A DNA stretch of 64,000 nucleotides from Candidatus Dadabacteria bacterium (GTDB lineage: Bacteria; Desulfobacterota_D; UBA1144; Nemesobacterales; Nemesobacteraceae). The translations under genes and the position numbers were made by a program. How positions within the stretch are numbered: position 1 is the first letter of the stretch; each line of letters begins with the position of its first letter. The stretch covers positions 151,173 to 215,172 of the forward strand of contig VXNX01000009.1 in the NCBI GenBank assembly GCA_009840385.1, given 5' to 3'. Below are positions 26,002-34,792 of the stretch, piece by piece. The notes beneath the pieces were generated by a model that did no database searches, had not been told where the DNA came from, and was given only the letters and a program-made list of their open reading frames with translations.

Positions 26002-26983
26002 TTTTCAAAAACATCTCGTAGCGAAAACAGGCCGAACCGTGAGAATCAGAAACACTGTAAAGGTCCGGCTGCATCTCAAAACATTTTCCCTCCGCATACT
26101 CGCAGCGGTTGTTGAACCTGCATCCCTCGGGAAATTCTCCCGGAGAGGGAATCGTACCCTTTATAGAGTGAAGCTCCTCGCCCTCCGACTGACCGGGAAT
26201 CGAGTTTATAAGCCCTATGGTATAGGGATGCGCAGGGGCGGAGAAAAGCTGCTCTACGCTTCCGCTCTCTACCACCTTCCCCGCGTAAAGGACATAAACG
26301 TCGTCGGCAACGTTTGAGATAACCCCCAGGTCGTGGGATATAAGCATAACCGCCATCCCCAGCCTGTCTCGAAGGCTTTTTATCAGGGACAGAATTCCCG
26401 CCTGAATGGTCACGTCAAGGGCGGTTGTGGGCTCGTCGGCTATCAGCAGCTCAGGGCTACAGGCAAGGGCCATCGCGATCATGACCCTCTGGCACATGCC
26501 TCCGCTCATCTCATGGGGATAGCTTGAGTATCTCTCGGCGGGAGAAGGAATGCCCACCGTGTCGAGCAGGTCAATCACCCTTCTTTTCTCCTCTTTTCTT
26601 GATACGTTCTCATGAACCCGTATGACCTCTCCTATCTGGTCTCCCACGGTGTAAACGGGATTAAGGGAGCTCATCGGCTCCTGGAATATCATGGAAATCC
26701 TGTTTCCGCGGTAATGCCTGAGTTCCCGCTCGGTGAGAGAAAGAAGGTTCTCTCCCTTGTATATCACCTCCCCCGAATTCACTCTGGCCGGCGGCGCGGG
26801 CAAAAGCCCCATGACGGAAAGAGCGGTAAGGGTTTTACCGCAGCCGCTTTCTCCGACAACCCCGACTATCCTTCCCTCTCCGATCCGAAGGCTCACGTCT
26901 CCCAGGACCTCAAGCTCTCCACCCTTCGAGGGAAAAGACACGTTAAGATTTTTTATCTCGAGCAGTTCTGAGTTTGCCATCAC
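25988..26983 (-). CDS. oppD: Peptide ABC transporter ATP-binding protein, OppD type
   Basis: A 331-residue ATPase: Walker [17 protein letters not shown], signature [15 protein letters not shown] (with Cys in place of Arg/Gln after GGM), Walker [15 protein letters not shown] and a C-terminal [14 protein letters not shown] segment. It starts with GTG-ATG codons at 26983 and 26980; the ATG is as likely. It pairs with OppF as the ATPase heterodimer of a dipeptide/oligopeptide importer. It lies 6 bp after oppC. Confidence 0.92.
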   Translation of the reverse strand: MMANSELLEIKNLNVSFPSKGGELEVLGDVSLRIGEGRIVGVVGESGCGKTLTALSVMGLLPAPPARVNSGEVIYKGENLLSLTERELRHYRGNRISMIFQEPMSSLNPVYTVGDQIGEVIRVHENVSRKEEKRRVIDLLDTVGIPSPAERYSSYPHEMSGGMCQRVMIAMALACSPELLIADEPTTALDVTIQAGILSLIKSLRDRLGMAVMLISHDLGVISNVADDVYVLYAGKVVESGSVEQLFSAPAHPYTIGLINSIPGQSEGEELHSIKGTIPSPGEFPEGCRFNNRCEYAEGKCFEMQPDLYSVSDSHGSACFRYEMFLKNGRE

Positions 26984-26989
26984 GTAATT

Positions 26990-27988
26990 TTATCTTTCCT
27001 TTAGTTTCGGGTCTATCGCGTTTCTGAACCCTTCCCCCACAAGATTAAGCGCCGTAACCGTCGCGAAGATCGCAAGTCCCGGAAAAAGAACAAGCCACCA
27101 CGCAAAATCCACATACTTCTGTGACTGCGAAATTATCTCTCCCCAGCTGGGTTCAGGCGGAGTCACCCCGAATCCCAGGAAGCTGAGACTAGATTCAACC
27201 AGTATCGCTCCAGCCACCCCGAAGGTGGCGCTCACCAGAACGGGCGCGAGAGCGTTTGGAAGCATGTGTTTCAGTATAATCCTGTGGTCGCGGCTTCCAA
27301 GCGCCCATGCCGCCTCCACGTAGTTTGTCCTGCGGAGTTTCAGGAACTCCCCGCGAACAAGCCTCGCCACGCCCGTCCAGCCCGTAATCCCTATGACTAT
27401 CATGATGTTATAAATGCTCGGTTCGGTGAAAGCGAGGATGGTGAGAATCAGGAAGAAAACGGGAAAAGTGATCATCACCTCTATCAGCCTTGAAATCGCA
27501 AAATCGATCCAGCCGCCGTAATAACCCGCCATGGCCCCAAGTATTATTCCTATCACCATAGCTATCCCGACGGCGACAAGTCCTATTGAAAGGGATATCC
27601 TAGCCCCGTGGATCATCCTGCTGAGCACGTCCCTTCCCCTGTCGTCGGTGCCCAGGAAATGATTCCCGTCGGGAGCCGCAAGAACGGAGAAGAAATCGCT
27701 TTCCGTGGGACTGTACTTTACCGGGGGGAAAACCGCGAACGAGTCCGAATCGTCAAGGTATGTGGCCCGAAGGTCAACCCCGCGGAACTCAGGATAATCC
27801 ACAACGACCGGAAAATAATATTTGCCCTCTTCAACGAGCACTATCGGCCTGTTGCCCGCGAGGAAACTTTCGAAAACCGCCGTCACCGCAAGGAGGATTA
27901 TGAAAAAAAACGAGGCGTAGGCGAGAGAGTCCTTTTTGAACTCGATCCATACCCTGTCCCAGTATCCGACGCTTGAGCTCTGCTTCAT
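26990..27988 (-). CDS. oppC: Peptide ABC transporter permease, OppC type
   Basis: A 332-residue permease. The N-terminal helix is followed by a long periplasmic part, then HFLGTDDRGRDVLSRMIHGA, the OppC signature. Five further helices follow, with the EAA loop VEAAWALGSRDHRIILKHMLPNA. It starts by overlapping the oppB stop by 4 bp. The periplasmic loop at about residues 45-100 is longer than usual for OppC. It forms the channel with OppB in the inner membrane. Confidence 0.92.
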   Translation of the reverse strand: MKQSSSVGYWDRVWIEFKKDSLAYASFFFIILLAVTAVFESFLAGNRPIVLVEEGKYYFPVVVDYPEFRGVDLRATYLDDSDSFAVFPPVKYSPTESDFFSVLAAPDGNHFLGTDDRGRDVLSRMIHGARISLSIGLVAVGIAMVIGIILGAMAGYYGGWIDFAISRLIEVMITFPVFFLILTILAFTEPSIYNIMIVIGITGWTGVARLVRGEFLKLRRTNYVEAAWALGSRDHRIILKHMLPNALAPVLVSATFGVAGAILVESSLSFLGFGVTPPEPSWGEIISQSQKYVDFAWWLVLFPGLAIFATVTALNLVGEGFRNAIDPKLKER

Positions 27989-28986
27989 GACTTCCTCTCA
28001 AAGCCGATTCTGGGATCAACCACGGCGTAGGTTAAATCCGATATAAGAATGCCGATCAGTGTAAGAAAAGCGGAGATGGTGGCAACGGCCATTATGACCG
28101 GGTAATCCCTTGAAAGCACCGACTCAAAGCCCAGTCTTCCTATCCCCGGGATCGAGAATATGGTCTCTATGATAACGCTTCCCCCTATCATGGCGGGGAG
28201 AATCGAGGCGATTATCGTTACTATGGGAATGAGCGAGTTTCTGAGCGCGTGCTTGAAAAGCACCCTGTTAGGCGCAAGTCCCTTGGCCCTCGCGGTCCTT
28301 ATGTAGTCCTCCCGGAGCACTTCAAGCAGGCTTCCTTTCTGGTAGCGCGAGAGTGACGCGAGGGAGGCATAGGTAAGGCAAAACACGGGAAGAACAAGGT
28401 GCCAGAGGAAATCGAGCGTCCTCTCGAAAAACGGAAGATACTCATACCCTCTTGAGTGCACGCCGTATATGGGGAAGATATCCAAAGCTCCTCCGCCGCC
28501 GAAGAAATAGATCAGCACCACTGCCATCCAGAAACTCGGAATCGAGTAGAGAAGAAAAAGAACGAATGTCGTTGCACGCTCGAGAAAGCTCCACTGCCGC
28601 ACGGCGGACCACGCCCCGATCGGTATGGCTATCAGGTAGACGAGTAAGATCGAAAGAGCGTTCAGTATGAGGGTAATCGGGAGCCTTTCCGCTATCTTGT
28701 CTATGACCGGGCGGTGGTCCTTGTAGGAATTTCCGAAATCAAGCGTCACGATCTGGCGGAGCCATATGAAATACCTCTGGTGAACGGGCTTATCGAGACC
28801 GTAGAGTTTTTTGGTCTGCTCGACTATCTCCTTGGTCACCTGATCGCTTTTTATTCCCTGATCAATTGACATCCTGCTCTCAACAGGGCTCCCCGGCGCA
28901 AGCTGTATCACCAAGAAAGTGATAAGAGTGATCCCGAACAGTGTGGGAATCATCAGCAGAAGTCTTTTCAGGATGTAGTCTTTCAT
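27985..28986 (-). CDS. oppB: Peptide ABC transporter permease, OppB type
   Basis: A 333-residue permease that begins MKDYILKRLLLMIPTLFGIT, the usual OppB start. It contains the EAA loop YIRTARAKGLAPNRVLFKHA and IIETIFSIPGIGRL before the last helices. It opens the oppBCDF run. A TATAAT box lies 24 bp upstream. The likely substrate-binding lipoprotein is not next to it but about 3.4 kb away, beyond the decarboxylase and dehydrogenase genes. Confidence 0.92.
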   Translation of the reverse strand: MKDYILKRLLLMIPTLFGITLITFLVIQLAPGSPVESRMSIDQGIKSDQVTKEIVEQTKKLYGLDKPVHQRYFIWLRQIVTLDFGNSYKDHRPVIDKIAERLPITLILNALSILLVYLIAIPIGAWSAVRQWSFLERATTFVLFLLYSIPSFWMAVVLIYFFGGGGALDIFPIYGVHSRGYEYLPFFERTLDFLWHLVLPVFCLTYASLASLSRYQKGSLLEVLREDYIRTARAKGLAPNRVLFKHALRNSLIPIVTIIASILPAMIGGSVIIETIFSIPGIGRLGFESVLSRDYPVIMAVATISAFLTLIGILISDLTYAVVDPRIGFERKS

Positions 28987-29009
28987 TGGGAAAAAACCTT
29001 AGGGGAGAA

Positions 29010-29015
29010 ATTATA
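29010..29015 (-). promoter_or_regulatory. Putative -10 element for oppBCDF
   Basis: A perfect TATAAT on the minus strand lies 24 bp before the oppB ATG. The -35 at 17 bp spacing (GATTTT) is poor. It suggests that the opp genes are transcribed from their own promoter rather than by read-through from the decarboxylase gene. Confidence 0.35.
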
Positions 29016-29072
29016 CACACAACAGGATTGAAAAATCAGGAAACTATCGTCGCCCAGCACGGTTAACTGGAA

Positions 29073-30527
29073 TCAATCAGTTCGGTTCAAACTCTCTGTC
29101 CCGAATTTCGAGATGACTTCCAATGTCTCGTGTACGTCGTTCCAGGTCGTCGAGTAGTTGATGACGCACATCCTGAGCGCAAACGTCCCGTGAAGAAGTG
29201 TCGATGATATGAAAGCGCGGTCTTCCCAGAAGACACGGGCGAGTACGGTCCTGTTGATTTCTTCCAACATGTCCTCGCCGAGGTCGGTGTTCGCGGGGTT
29301 TACGCGGAAGCATACGATCCCCAATGTCGCAGGAGTCAGCATCTCCAGAACGGGACTGTCCTCGACGTACTCCTCAATTCGGTGCGTCAGCGCCATCCCA
29401 TGCGATACGGCCCGCCGGAACGCGGCCACACCGAAGGTCTGAACCGACATCCAGATCTTTAACGCCCTAATGGAACGGCTGAGTTGGAGGCCCCTGTCCG
29501 AAAAATTCGGATGGTTAGCACCCCAAATCGTGTCCTGAAGAATATCGTGCTTGGTGGCAAACACCCGCTCAAGCGTGCGTACATCCTTCACCATCAGGCC
29601 GCCTGTCTCATAAGGTTGAAAGAACCACTTGTGTGCGTCCAGCACAACTGAATCGGCTCGCTCGATTCCATTCAAGATCTTCTTGCCTTCCTCGGTCACG
29701 ATGGCAAAACCTCCATGCGCAGCGTCGACGTGAAGCCATATATCCTGGGCCTCGCAGTAGTCCGCCATCGCTTCCAGCGGGTCGACAGCTCCGCTGCTGG
29801 ATGTTCCAGCATTTGCACACACCGCAATGGGACTGAGTCCGGCGGCTCGGTCCTCGGCCACGGTCTCGACAAGCGCATCCATATCCATACGGAAACGTCC
29901 GTCGGTCGGAATCATACGAATGCATTCTGGACGAACACCTATAATCCTGGCCGCTTTGACGAGAGCACTGTGGCTCTGGTCGCTCATGTACAAGCTGGCA
30001 CGTTCCGGGTGGTTTGCGGCCTCCCGCGCCGCGACAAGGGCATCAAGGTTCGCCGCCGAGCCCCCGCTCGTCAGCAGTCCGCCCGCACTCTCCGGATAGC
30101 CAATCCAGCGCCGAAACCAGTCAATCACGACGAGCTCGAGCTGGCTCGGACCGCTCGAAGTCAGCCAGGAACACTGGTTGATGTTAAATCCGGCAATCAT
30201 GAAATCAGCCAGCACTCCCGGCCAGGTGGGCTGCGAAGGGATAAATCCAAAACAACGCGGGTGGTCCAAGCGCAGTGCGATCGGAAGAATCTCGCGTGCG
30301 GCCTCCTCGATCACTTGCGAAGCCGAACGGCTCTCCTCGGGTGGAGGCTTCAGCAGCCGATCCTCAAGTTCTCGTCGGAACTCTCCCTCCCAGGCACCTT
30401 CTTCGGGCAAGTTCTCAATGCGCTGTACTACCAATTCTGCCGTTTGGCGTGCAAGTTCCAGCATCTGTTCCGGTGACATACTGAGATCGCTTTTGACCCC
30501 ACCATCACCGCCTTTTGCTTTGCTCAT
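29073..30527 (-). CDS. PLP-dependent group II amino-acid decarboxylase (aromatic-L-amino-acid type)
   Basis: A 484-residue protein from the ATG at 30527; the open frame continues 36 codons upstream but without family similarity. HPRCFGFIPSQPTWPGVLAD and QLELVVIDW match the substrate region of aromatic amino-acid decarboxylases. LTSGGSAANLDAL binds the phosphate, LHVDAAHGG holds the PLP Asp, and LDAHKWFFQPYE supplies the Schiff-base Lys. Role: decarboxylation of an amino acid to an amine; substrate not determined (tyrosine, tryptophan, DOPA or glutamate-like). Arg codons are mainly CGN, unlike neighbours, which suggests transfer. It is divergent from an aldehyde dehydrogenase, consistent with amine catabolism, but an amine oxidase or transaminase is missing here. 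Confidence 0.85.
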   Translation of the reverse strand: MSKAKGGDGGVKSDLSMSPEQMLELARQTAELVVQRIENLPEEGAWEGEFRRELEDRLLKPPPEESRSASQVIEEAAREILPIALRLDHPRCFGFIPSQPTWPGVLADFMIAGFNINQCSWLTSSGPSQLELVVIDWFRRWIGYPESAGGLLTSGGSAANLDALVAAREAANHPERASLYMSDQSHSALVKAARIIGVRPECIRMIPTDGRFRMDMDALVETVAEDRAAGLSPIAVCANAGTSSSGAVDPLEAMADYCEAQDIWLHVDAAHGGFAIVTEEGKKILNGIERADSVVLDAHKWFFQPYETGGLMVKDVRTLERVFATKHDILQDTIWGANHPNFSDRGLQLSRSIRALKIWMSVQTFGVAAFRRAVSHGMALTHRIEEYVEDSPVLEMLTPATLGIVCFRVNPANTDLGEDMLEEINRTVLARVFWEDRAFISSTLLHGTFALRMCVINYSTTWNDVHETLEVISKFGTESLNRTD

Positions 30528-30876
30528 CGCATGTTCCCGCGGGCACAGAGATAAAGTGCGCCGGATAAGAAAACAAACAATGCGGGCGCAAATATAAAAA
30601 GTGCTTGTCCGCTTCTGCTTTCTACAGTGGAACACATTTCTGCTGAAATTTTTATTAATTTTCTCCCTTTTTAACTTGGTTAAACAAAAAGAACACTTCT
30701 AACCTGTTTAACGCAGAGGAAATATTGTCGGGAGTAATGGTAATTATACAATCTTGGGAAAAAGTCGAAACCCCTTGACATTCGGTCTAAACATTACCAA
30801 CAGGCAGGAATGTGGTAGTATCAGATATTGTGGTCGATATTTCGGCACTTACTGCAGTGATTAAAGGAGAAACTGA
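30528..30876. other. Divergent regulatory region between the decarboxylase and aldehyde dehydrogenase genes
   Basis: This 349-bp stretch has no gene. It contains the paired operator-like repeats at 30671-30711, a TTGACA at 30775-30780 and a TAGTAT at 30816-30821 on the plus strand. These boxes are 35 bp apart, so they do not form one promoter. The AT-rich centre is suited to promoters for both flanking genes. Confidence 0.5.
30671..30711. promoter_or_regulatory. Tandem palindromic operator-like sites
   Basis: TTAACTTGGTTAA (30671-30683) is a perfect palindrome around a 3-bp centre. A degenerate copy, AACCTGTTTAA (30701-30711), repeats AACNTGNTTAA 28 bp downstream, close to three helical turns. 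GTTAAAC and GTTTAAC also form a 7-bp inverted pair. No regulator gene is adjacent. The regulator family is unknown to me. Confidence 0.4.
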
Positions 30877-32310
30877 ATGAGCCCAACAACAAAACCATTC
30901 CACCTTATCATCAACGGCAAGAAGGTCCCTACCGGGCGATGCTTTGAAGTGCTGAATCCCGCTAACGAAGAATTGGCCGGACTCGCGTCACTGGCAAGAA
31001 AGAAAGATCTTGATGGTGCCGTGCGAGCCGCTCGGACGGCGTTTGAAAAATGGCGCGAAGTGCCCGAACCCCGACGGCAGGCGGCATGTCTGGAAATTGC
31101 CTCCAAAATCGAGGAAAACTCAGAGGAACTCGCCCGCATTCTGACCGCTGAGCAGGGCAAGCCCCTAAATGGCCTCGGCTCACGCTGGGAAATCGGCGCC
31201 GCGGTAGCCTGGACCCGCTATACGGCCGGCCTTTCCCTGCCGGTGAAGGTCCTCCAGGACAATGATGAGGGCAGGGTCGAGCTTCACCGTAAGCCGATCG
31301 GCGTCGTGGGCTCGATTACTCCCTGGAACTTTCCGGTTCTGATCGCGATCTGGCATATAGTTCCCGCCGTTCTCTCGGGCAACACTGTAGTGTCCAAGCC
31401 CTCCCCCTTTACGCCCCTGTCAACGCTGCGCCTTGCCGAACTCATGAACGAGGTGCTGCCGGAAGGCGTGGTCAACTGCCTCGCCGGCAAGGACAGGCTG
31501 GGCGCCGCAATGACGGCGCATGAAGGGATCGGCAAGATTGTTTTCACCGGTTCCTGCGCGACCGGACAGAAGATTATGGCGAACTCGGCGGAAACCATGA
31601 AACGGCTGACTCTTGAACTTGGCGGAAACGATGCCGGAATCGTTCTTCCGGACGTTGACCCGAAGCAGGTCGCCGAAGGGCTTTTCTGGGGCGCGTTCAT
31701 CAATAGCGGCCAGACCTGCGCGGCGTTAAAACGACTCTACGTCCATGATGACGTGTACGATGAGGTCTGCGATGAACTGGTTGCATTGGCCCGGAAGATG
31801 AAGGTTGGCGAGGGTACGAACGAGGATGTCGTTTTGGGTCCGATCCAGAACCGAAAGCAATACGATATCGTGGCCGGCCTGGTACGAAGCGCGGAGTCCA
31901 AGGGACGCGTGCTCCTGGGCGGAGACCCCGGGGAGATACGGGAAAAAATGGGCGGGAAGGGATATTTTTATCCGCTCACGATCATAGCCGACCTGGAAAA
32001 CGGAGACCCTCTGGTTGACAAGGAGCAGTTCGGCCCGGTTCTGCCGATCATCCGCTATCACCATATCGAGGAGGCGATCGAGAAGGCAAACGACAATCCG
32101 AACGGCCTCGGGGGTTCGGTCTGGAGCCGGGACATAGAAAAGGCAAGAGAGATCGCCAACCGGATGGAATGCGGTTCAGTCTGGATAAACAAGCACGGAA
32201 TGATCCAGCCCAACGCCCCGTTCGGCGGGGTAAAACGCTCCGGCTTCGGTGTTGAATTCGCAGAGGAAGGTCTGGTGGAATATACGGATATTCAGGTTGT
32301 CTTTTCCTGA
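30877..32310 (+). CDS. NAD(P)-dependent aldehyde dehydrogenase
   Basis: A 477-residue ALDH-superfamily enzyme. TPWNFPVLIAIWHIVPAVLSG and FTGSCATGQKIM bind the cofactor. LELGGNDAGIVLPD holds the general-base Glu and NSGQTCAALKRLYVHD the catalytic Cys. It ends with PFGGVKRSGFGVEFAEEGL. AGGAGA precedes the ATG. Role: oxidises an aldehyde to the acid; substrate unknown, and family members include aminobutyraldehyde and phenylacetaldehyde dehydrogenases. It is divergent from the PLP decarboxylase and shares its CGN-rich codon use, so the two probably arrived and act together. It is the only plus-strand gene between 1 and 36 kb. Confidence 0.92.
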   Translation: MSPTTKPFHLIINGKKVPTGRCFEVLNPANEELAGLASLARKKDLDGAVRAARTAFEKWREVPEPRRQAACLEIASKIEENSEELARILTAEQGKPLNGLGSRWEIGAAVAWTRYTAGLSLPVKVLQDNDEGRVELHRKPIGVVGSITPWNFPVLIAIWHIVPAVLSGNTVVSKPSPFTPLSTLRLAELMNEVLPEGVVNCLAGKDRLGAAMTAHEGIGKIVFTGSCATGQKIMANSAETMKRLTLELGGNDAGIVLPDVDPKQVAEGLFWGAFINSGQTCAALKRLYVHDDVYDEVCDELVALARKMKVGEGTNEDVVLGPIQNRKQYDIVAGLVRSAESKGRVLLGGDPGEIREKMGGKGYFYPLTIIADLENGDPLVDKEQFGPVLPIIRYHHIEEAIEKANDNPNGLGGSVWSRDIEKAREIANRMECGSVWINKHGMIQPNAPFGGVKRSGFGVEFAEEGLVEYTDIQVVFS

Positions 32311-32338
32311 GCCGCCCCGGCGTCAACTTCCCTCAATT

Positions 32339-33991
32339 CTAGTATTTGCGTAAACCCTCCGGAACAAACCATTCCCTGGTATCAAATCCCAGCGGATAGA
32401 GCCTTACGTTATTAAACCTTCTGTGCACGGCCACGGTGGACTTTCTCGCGAACAAAAACGTGTACGGCTGTTCCTCGTGGAGAATCCTTGAGAACTCTTC
32501 GTATTTTTTTATCCTCTCCGGCCGCGAAAACTCCTCCCTACTCTGCTCAATCAGGATGTCCGCGCGGGGGTTTTTGAATCCCACGAAATTCGAGCCCTCC
32601 TCGGCCTGGGAGGAATGCCAGAGCTGGTATGGGTCACTTTCCACTCCAAGGCTCCACCCCAGGGTCACGGCATCGAATTTTCGCTCGGTTATGCTCTGGA
32701 TAAAAACCGCCCACTCTATTTTTCTTATGCTCATCTCGATACCGGAGCGGGAAAGCTCCTCTTTCAGTATGGTCGCTATCTTCTCACCGGTTTCAGAACC
32801 GGTGGGCAGCAAAAACTCGAAACGGAAAGGGATGCCGTTTTTGTCCCTTATTCCATCACCGTCGCTGTCGCGCCACCCCGCCTCGTCAAGAAGCGCCCTC
32901 GCCTTCTCCGGGTCGTAGGCGTAAGGCTTTACGTTCTTTGGATACTCGGGACTGTTCACGTAAAAAGTCGTGGTTACTATCTCCCCGAGACCCAGGAGGA
33001 TTTCTCTCAGGATGGTTTCCCTGTCGACAAAATGGGTCATCGCCCGTCTTACCCTTTTATCGCTGAAAAAAGGCTTTCTTGAATTCCATCCTATGTAGTT
33101 ATAACCCGGGGTCGTATAGGAAGCCCTGTAGAATTTTTTTCGAAACGGTTTCCCGCAGCTCTGCTTTGACCACTGAAGCGGAAGAAGCCCGGCCAGATCA
33201 AGCTCCTGCTTTTTGAGAAGCTGAAGCTTCACGGTGGGGTCGAGCACGATCTTGTAGACCACTTCGTTAAGCCACGCGGGCTCGCCCCAGTAATCCGGGT
33301 TTCTCCTCACCCTGATCTCCCTTCCGGTCTCCCAGTGCTCAAAGACATAGGGACCCGTCCCTACGGGTCTTCTGCCTGCGGGGTTCGTGTTGAAATCCCC
33401 TTTCCCGAATACGTGCTTCGGCACTATGGGGATTCCACCGCAGAACTCAAAAGCGCGGAAGTAGGGTTTTCCGTACTCGCATCTTACCGTGTGGGAATCG
33501 ATCTTCGTGTAGGACTTTACGTCCTGGTAGTAGCTTTGGAGATGAGCCGCAGCGACTTTGGGGTTTCTTATGGATTCATAGGAAAAAACCACGTCATCTG
33601 CGGTAAAAGGAGTGCCGTCATGCCATTTTACGTCTTTTCTCAGGTGAAAAGTGTAGGAAAGACGGTCTTCTGAAACTTCCCAGGACTTTGCGAGAAGGGG
33701 CTCGAATTCAAGGGTTTCGTTATCCCTCCTTATAAGCGTCTCGTAGATTCCGCTGTTAACGATACCTTCGTAAACATCCGTGGCTATAACGGGGTTAAGG
33801 GTTGCAGGCTCCTCGCCGAGTTCCCTTATAAGCGAATCCCCGGCGGAAAAAGCCTTCGGGTCAGCATTGCCGACAAGTGAGGCGTTATCGTTCTCATTCT
33901 GGCAGTCCGTGCTCCGGGAACATGCAGCCAAAAGGAAACCTGAGGATACAACTAAGAATGCGAGCACAAAGAAACGCAGAAGTTGGTTCAT
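32339..33991 (-). CDS. Peptide ABC transporter substrate-binding lipoprotein (SBP family 5)
   Basis: A 550-residue lipoprotein. The signal peptide ends in a lipobox (GFLLAAC). The mature part fits SBP_bac_5: LGEEPATLNPVIATDVYEG, LLAKSWEVSEDRLSYTFHLR, KWHDGTPFTADDVVFSYE, RRPVGTGPYVFEHW and ARALLDEAGWRDSDGDG. Role: binds peptides or similar ligands in the periplasm and delivers them to the permease. The best partner is oppBCDF at 25021-28986, on the same strand but now separated by the decarboxylase/dehydrogenase pair. It follows the slipin gene by 36 bp and may be co-transcribed with nfeD and slipin. Confidence 0.92.
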   Translation of the reverse strand: MNQLLRFFVLAFLVVSSGFLLAACSRSTDCQNENDNASLVGNADPKAFSAGDSLIRELGEEPATLNPVIATDVYEGIVNSGIYETLIRRDNETLEFEPLLAKSWEVSEDRLSYTFHLRKDVKWHDGTPFTADDVVFSYESIRNPKVAAAHLQSYYQDVKSYTKIDSHTVRCEYGKPYFRAFEFCGGIPIVPKHVFGKGDFNTNPAGRRPVGTGPYVFEHWETGREIRVRRNPDYWGEPAWLNEVVYKIVLDPTVKLQLLKKQELDLAGLLPLQWSKQSCGKPFRKKFYRASYTTPGYNYIGWNSRKPFFSDKRVRRAMTHFVDRETILREILLGLGEIVTTTFYVNSPEYPKNVKPYAYDPEKARALLDEAGWRDSDGDGIRDKNGIPFRFEFLLPTGSETGEKIATILKEELSRSGIEMSIRKIEWAVFIQSITERKFDAVTLGWSLGVESDPYQLWHSSQAEEGSNFVGFKNPRADILIEQSREEFSRPERIKKYEEFSRILHEEQPYTFLFARKSTVAVHRRFNNVRLYPLGFDTREWFVPEGLRKY

Positions 33992-34027
33992 GAAGTTTTT
34001 ACAAAGAGTTTCGGTCCGGGAAACAGC

Positions 34028-34786
34028 TTACGAATCCGTTTTTTCGTCTTTTTTTGTAAAAGCCGACAACATGTCAATCGGAAGAGGCAGAATAATTGTG
34101 GAAGCTTTCTCGGAAGACACGTCATTTATCGTCTGAAGAAACCTGAGCTGAAGAGAAACAGGGTTTGCCGACAGTATTTCAGAGGCTTCGGCAATCTTGG
34201 TCGATGCCTGGAACTCTCCTTCGGCGCTTATTACCTTCGCTCTTCTCTCCCTCTCGGCTTCCGCCTGCTTGGCCATTGCTCTCTGCATTTCCTGCGGGAG
34301 GTCGACGTACTTAACCTCAACCATGGTGACCTTGATTCCCCAGGCGTCTGTCTGCTTGTCGAGGACTTCCTGGAGCTTGACGTTAAGTTTCTCCCTCTCA
34401 GAGAGAAGCTCATCGAGCTCCACCTGCCCGAGGATGCTTCTCAGGGTTGTCTGGGCAAGCTGGGAAGTGGCGTAGAGATAGTTCTCAACCTGCAGAATCG
34501 CCCTGTTCGGCTCAACCACCCTTAAATAGACGACCGCGTTTACCTTGACCGAAACGTTATCCTTGGTGATCACGTCCTGGGGAGGAACGTCCATGGTCAC
34601 GAGCCTGAGGCTGACCCTCACCATTCTCTCAAGAAACGGTACGACGACAATGAATCCGGGACCCCTGACTCCGACTATTCTTCCGAGGCGGAATATCACT
34701 CCCCTTTCATATTCATAGAGGATCTTAAGCCCCGAAATGATAATGAGAAAGACAATTACAAGAACTATAATCGCGGTCATTGACAT
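34028..34786 (-). CDS. Stomatin/slipin (SPFH domain) membrane protein
   Basis: A 252-residue protein with one N-terminal helix ([19 protein letters not shown]) and an SPFH domain: [40 protein letters not shown], then [22 protein letters not shown] at the start of a coiled coil. Slipins assemble in the inner membrane. They are genetically paired with NfeD proteases that cleave their C-terminal region, as in archaeal PH1510/PH1511. Here nfeD is 6 bp upstream, giving that pair. Confidence 0.93.
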   Translation of the reverse strand: MSMTAIIVLVIVFLIIISGLKILYEYERGVIFRLGRIVGVRGPGFIVVVPFLERMVRVSLRLVTMDVPPQDVITKDNVSVKVNAVVYLRVVEPNRAILQVENYLYATSQLAQTTLRSILGQVELDELLSEREKLNVKLQEVLDKQTDAWGIKVTMVEVKYVDLPQEMQRAMAKQAEAERERRAKVISAEGEFQASTKIAEASEILSANPVSLQLRFLQTINDVSSEKASTIILPLPIDMLSAFTKKDEKTDS

Positions 34787-34792
34787 GCTCAG

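Noticed and set aside
30528-30635. 36-codon N-terminal extension of the PLP decarboxylase
   Set aside because: Cys- and Arg-rich with no family match; the internal ATG at 30527 begins the conserved length.
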